DNA from: Kipferlia bialata
Taxonomy: Eukaryota > Fornicata
DNA length: 36,958 nt
Direction of reading: 5' to 3'
NCBI GenBank assembly: GCA_003568945.1
Contig: BDIP01000045.1
Location: forward strand, 1-36,958
Shown: positions 32,044 to 36,958 of the stretch, piece after piece
How the letters are laid out: every line of letters starts with the position of its first letter
Numbering within the stretch: the first letter of the stretch is position 1
Position numbers and translations under genes: made by a program
Notes under the pieces: generated by a model
Told to the model about the DNA's origin: nothing
Databases searched by the model: none
Seen by the model: the letters and a program-made list of their open reading frames with translations, nothing else

Positions 32044-35000
32044 CTAGCACACAATGTAACAGCAGCACAGGATGATGATGAGGCAAACCCCTCTCGTGAA
32101 CACTATCTCCTGAAGAGAATAGTGTTCCTGAGAGGAGTGCCCTACCACCACTTCTGTACTGCTGTCACTTGTTGCCTCAGGCCGTGTAGCTACAAGAGGC
32201 ACCACTGCATCGGTAGTATCCACCTTGACACACACAGGTATCACAACCTTACTCACATCGTACAGAGTCACGTACCCCGGCTCTACCAGTTTCAGGGCGG
32301 CGTACACCTTGCTTATGCCCTCCACTACTGCACGGGGACTGGGGACCTTGGTACCAGGTGGCTCACTGGCCATGTATGTGGCCATCTCTTGGGCATAGAG
32401 ATCTTCAAAGTGAGAGAGCGAGACCCCCTTATAGTGGGCAGACAGGTCAGTGACGATGGACCTCCAGTGCGTGTCTACAAATCCCTGTACACGCTCCTCG
32501 TAGGTAGCATGGCCTAGTGCTACTGGGGAGGCAAGAGCCACTGCATCCGCTGTCGGCTCTCTCGACGGCTCAGCACACTCTGACAGCTGCTTGACCTCTC
32601 TGGACGGCTCAATAGCTACACTCTGAGACTTGACACCTTGTGTGACAGGCTTGGGACCCTTGGCTGCACGCTTCCCCCCCTTCCCCCCCTTCCCTCTCTT
32701 CCTCCTGGCCAGGTACCGTGCAAAGGAGGGACTGTTCTTCCAGCATGTCACAAGAGTCCCTGTGAGTTAGAAGTGGCATACACTACATACCGATGTATAT
32801 TATATCTATGTATATATAGAATACTGTCTGTATAGACTACATAATTCAATCCACAGCGTGTACATCAGATACCTAAATAGACAGCTTGATATCGTGAAGT
32901 ATTTGGTTGTGACATTACACTACCTTGCAGAGAAACCACAACAGTGATCTCAGGGAGCACAATCTTCCTTCTCCTTCCCCCACCCTTTCTGTTAGGACTT
33001 TGGACACTAACAGGAACAAACACCCCCAGGTGGTCCCTAAGTCAGAGAGATATAGAAATCAGCGCCATGGTGGATGATGACTAAAAGGAGAAGACACACC
33101 CAATAGTACTTATCACTGAATCCAACATACAAGGATACCTATAACAATATATACATATTATAACTATAACTATATATACCTATAATACTCCTCTGTGGAC
33201 TTCCACAATAGGTCATCGACTGCCTCGGTGATGCCTCTCTCCTCAGCCCTGTCAACACTGGGATAAGCGGTGGACAGAGTGTATCGGGATTACTTCTGAT
33301 AGAGGGAATGTGAATGATCTATAGACACAGTACTTGGGGGGGGGGGGGGCAGAGATGCACTATTATATATTGATGGCGATGGAAGTATCATACTTACCTA
33401 TGACCAGACCTTATGACACTACCGAACAGGGTATTGAACATCGCCTCTGTTATGGGAGTGTACTTCTGATGTGAGACGAAAGAACCCAAGCATTAATAAT
33501 AAAACATACTTTGCGAAATACTATATGTGATCAGCCATCACTTGCACAGAACACACCACACAACTATTGGTTAGCAATATCTCTATGGCCCCAGAGGGGA
33601 CTCACCTCAGACCCGTTACTGCCACGCCCCAGTATGGTGTTAAGATAGGAGTGCTGGCGATCAGAAGGGGAGGAGTGACAACCCAGATACAGATACACAT
33701 TGGTTCTAATCAGTTATGGTGATGGCCATACAGCAACTGTAGCAATGCTACTTAAGAAACTGTACGCACCTGCCCCGTGTCCTTAATTCTCTGCATCAGG
33801 GAATCCACAGACCCGTTGGACCCATTCGGGAGCTGGCATGAGAGGGCGGAGAGTCTTGACACATACACTTGTGCTATACATAGCGATACCTTCTTGTCCT
33901 CAGAGCCAGAAGGTGCCTCCAGCACTAAAGGGTCTCTCCAAAGAAGGCTCTTCCCTCGAGTACGCACCACTGGGTCCCTCTCTACAACCTTGTTGCCCCC
34001 CATCCCCCTTACTCTCAGCATTTTGCCCTTCATGTAGAGCGATGGGTACCGAATCAGCATCTCCCTCACCACTGTCCTTGGCTTAGGAATGGGACTGTCT
34101 GCCGGCAGTGATGGGGTGATACGACTCAGGTACAGGGATATGAGGGAGTGGATGTCACTGGTCGTAGCACCCCCTGCCTGGGTGGTGATGTACTCAAGCA
34201 TCTTCGGGCCATGGAGGTCGAGCAGGAGACTGGATATGGTGCAAGGGGTACGACGCAACTCCATTTGCAGTACCCTGGCCTCAGTGGTAGAGGGTGGACA
34301 ACTCTCAGTAACCGCTGGGGTGGTCTCAGGCTCGAGAATACCCCTCCCTGCTTCAAGAGAGGCTTCGGTCCACTCTACCACCTCCTGCACTGTAGCACAT
34401 ACACTGACATGTCTAGGACCAAGTCTACGTAGTGACAGAGGATACACTCTACACAGAGCAGTCACCACCTGGGATGGACCAGGGACCTTGTGCATAGGGG
34501 ACTGGGTCTCGACATACTCCCTCATGGTGTACTGGTAGATAGTCGCCAGACCCTCATATGTCAGTCCTCTGGGGTGGCTGGCTCCCATAGCCATAAGGGC
34601 AGGTCCATACTTGGAGACAAATGCACGTGCCACCGCTGTCTTAGTCAGGGGTCTAGCCGATGTACCGAGAGTGTGTGGTGCAGGCACACCCTCTCTCTCA
34701 CCCTTGAGTGACGGAGAGGGACTCTCACTCTTGACTCTCAGTCTCCCCTCACTCTTAATCACACCTGGACAGCGTGAGAGGAGCTCTCTCTCAAAGGCCT
34801 TCTGGGTGGGACCACGGGACCCCTTAGGGAGCAGAGTGAGTAGGTCACCCATATCATCGGCAATGGCTCCATAGAGTGCCCTTGGATACACACCCTCAGG
34901 TGTGTCACGCACCAACGTGTACAGGTGGCATCCCCGCTCCCTCAGGAAGTGCCCAGCAGTGGCGATGCCAGTGATAGGTGGGCCGGTAGATAGGAGCACT

Positions 35001-36531
35001 ATGGGTACCTGATCGCCAATCAAGTGAGAGTCCTCGCCCTCCCCCATTCCATACCTCACCCTCAACTCCCCCATCTGCTGCCTCTCCCTCTCTCGTCTCC
35101 TACTGTGCTTGGAGAGCCTGGAGACAGGTCTCTGTGTGTTGTCTTCCGAGACGCAGGGGGCCGTGGGCCCTTCGGTTGCATCGACCACTTCCACAGTCTC
35201 ACTCAAGCCACGGCAGTCAGCCCCAGATACAGACGCAGAGGGTGTTAGGGTAGCTGAGCCCGTAACGGAAACAGAAGCGTTGCCATCTGTGGGAGACAGG
35301 GGACCCTGTACCCTGATATGCCTCCTGCTCACTCTCTGTATCGAAGGGTACAGTCTACATAGAGCAGTGAACACACTCTCAGGTCTCAGGCTGTCACAAT
35401 ACCTATGCATCTCCATGCCACTGTCATATAGTGTATGTATGGTCTTCACTGTCACGCCATTGACGCACAGAGAGAGCCTGTCTAACAGAGTAGGCCCATG
35501 CACTGAGACGAAAGCACCAGCCAGGGCACTCTTACTACGAGACTGCGGGTCTCTCAGAATCTCTCTGGTCTTCTCAATAGCCAATACAGCCATACACGCC
35601 TCCAGCCACTCAGGAGATGCAAGAGAGTTCCGATACAATGTCAGAGTGGATACTGGCTGTGGAACCGGAGAGACAATGGGTGGAAGAGGATACTTCTTCA
35701 CCCTCAGTCTCCCCTTTTTCATTCCAAGAGACGGGTACACGCGGCGCAACCACTTGCTAATGCTCTTGGGATTGGGCACCTCACATTCATTTGCACAGCC
35801 CCTGTCCTCAACGATGATATCCCGGATAACCTTAGGATACACACCACAGGGACAGACATATATGATGTGGTATATGCGAGGTGCGTACTCTGCGATTATG
35901 GCTGACACGCGCAGATCGAGTAGCGTAGTGCAGGGGTTTCGCCGATCCTCCTCTGAGACTCTCTCCAGGTCCTTTGGCGACACCCCTCCCCAACTACCAC
36001 TGTCGTATATTGGCTGCAGTGTCTGATACTGCAGCTTGGCTATTTGTTTCCTCTCTGCCTTTGATAGCTTGACATTAGATGGTGGGGGGTGAGTGACACA
36101 TCACCACCAGTGACAGCATAATTCAACATACACAGTAATCTTGAATATGTATTCTATTAGTCAAGGAAGGGAGGATGGGAAACAATATTGATCATGAATG
36201 AACATTGGCAGTGGCAGTGCCATTGTCGCAGCACAAGTATATGAGCATTACGATATTTCATCAACTACACCTCCGATTGGATATGGATATGAAGTGATAT
36301 ACCTGAAGTACCGGGCCAGGTAGCGAGTCAACATGGGTGGTGTGGTCCTGGCCCACCTGGGTAGGGGCCTGGCCCCCTTGCCTCAGAATGAGCAGGGAGA
36401 TATGATGAGATGGTGAATCTGTCTCGGTTCATTATCAAGACGTTAACCTGTACCTACACTCCTCTGGATGACACACAAATAACATACCTAGGCTTGTTGG
36501 CCACTGGCCCTCGTACTACTACGTCAGCCAT
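32044..36531 (-). CDS. Unrecognised ~1144-residue protein with at least six repeats of a novel ~75-residue domain and hydrophobic tail
   Basis: Eight exons keep phase: 36488-36531, 36303-36381, 33770-36067, 33606-33653, 33398-33465, 33180-33248, 32924-33036, 32044-32759. The start gives MADVVVRGPVANKPR. The long exon carries five divergent repeats, with landmarks GVYPKVIRDII ... WLRRVYPSL ... RLRVKK; GVTVKTIHTLY ... ALCRLYPSI ... HIRVQG; GVYPRALYGAI ... ELLSRCPGV ... RLRVKS; GLTYEGLATIY ... ALCRVYPLS ... HVSV; and TTSDIHSLISLYL ... MLIRYPSL ... MLRVRG. A sixth lies in the last exon (GVSLSHFEDLY ... GISKVYAAL). Each has a GPxLL-type helix, a GVxxxxIxxLY helix and a final hydrophobic helix ending in a strand, which resembles a winged-helix/LOTUS-like layout, but the family is not established. 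A basic K/G-rich patch (RRKRGKGGKGGKR) precedes the last repeat. The C terminus GVCLIIILCCCYIVC is a short hydrophobic, Cys-rich tail, perhaps a tail anchor or palmitoylated. Confidence 0.75.
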
Positions 36532-36908
36532 ACGGCAACACACGCAGATAGAGGGAATGACTACTCAGTCCTGATACGATTTGTCAGCACAAAAACGATG
36601 AGCACTTCAGGGTGTAGCTAGAAATCTGAGCTTTGCATTGACTGGCTTTACTACTTGTACTTGTGTCTGTCCTATCACTTGGCCGGTTAACCTAAAGTGT
36701 CTGTGCTCTCTTTCTTCCGTACTGCTGTCTCAGAGTCTGAATAGGACTCAGCGGCTAGGGAGGAGAGAGGGAGAGAGAGGACATGGACCTTCTCTCTGCC
36801 TATCTGAGGGGGGGAAAGTACGTGCTCCATATTACTGTCTTCATGGTTATCCATTTCATATTCTCCTTGCAGATGTTGTACTGACCTTCTGTTCATTATC
36901 CATGCTAC

Positions 36909-36909
<1 letters not shown>
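36532..36909. other. Region upstream of gene 8
   Basis: It should contain the promoter of gene 8. A 69-codon minus-strand frame (36687-36896) has a charged, Ser-rich composition with no recognisable domain, and I do not call it a gene. Confidence 0.45.

Positions 36910-36958
<49 letters not shown>
36910..36958 (+). repeat. Terminal C-homopolymer (49 nt)
   Basis: The window ends in an uninterrupted C run. Assemblies commonly break at such tracts, so this is probably a contig end, not a telomere. Confidence 0.9.

Noticed and set aside
36910-36958. Telomeric sequence at the end of the window
   Set aside because: A pure C run is not a telomere repeat; similar tracts occur inside introns, so a contig break is more likely.

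Overview
The window looks like nuclear DNA of an extremely intron-rich unicellular eukaryote. I place eight protein genes and about 100 introns in 37 kb. Nearly every intron is 35-300 nt, starts GTATGT/GTACGT/GTGAGT and ends in a compact CTNAC-C(2-5)-AG block. A branch-point-like motif fused to the 3' splice site is known from Giardia and its relatives. The high intron density, GC-rich exons in AT- or C-rich introns and the kelch, HECT and RBR gene content suggest a free-living fornicate metamonad such as Kipferlia or another Carpediemonas-like organism. That assignment is inference from memory, not a database result.

Layout: gene 1 (+, 1-3742, 5' end cut off) fuses a protein kinase, a HECT ubiquitin ligase and an RBR-type RING2 zinc module. 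Gene 2 (+, 4143-9262) is an AAAP/SLC38-type amino-acid transporter. Gene 3 (-, 9599-16747, 29 exons) is a secreted kexin/furin-like subtilase with P domain and a duplicated Cys-rich tail. Gene 4 (-, 17147-21027, 14 exons) is a SMYD-like SET methyltransferase. Gene 5 (+, 21174-26907, 16 or more exons) is a protein of unknown function with a TPR-like segment. Gene 6 (-, 27867-29989, 11 exons) is an alkylsulfatase-type metallo-beta-lactamase. Gene 7 (+, 30371-31715) is a kelch-repeat protein. Gene 8 (-, 32044-36531, 8 exons) is an unrecognised protein of about 1144 residues with at least six copies of a roughly 75-residue domain and a hydrophobic C-terminal tail. The window ends in a pure C run, probably a contig end. 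The genes do not form a pathway; protein processing, ubiquitination, methylation and transport sit side by side, with both divergent and convergent spacing.

The most unusual structure is in genes 2-5 (4.8-26.9 kb). Their introns repeatedly carry diverged copies of the adjoining exon edge together with its splice site, up to five copies per intron, separated by (TA)n tracts. I count more than 40 such copies. Genes 1, 6 and 8 have almost none. C-homopolymers and CT microsatellites lie almost always on the sense strand of the host intron. No transposon, virus-like element, CRISPR array, rRNA or tRNA was recognised.
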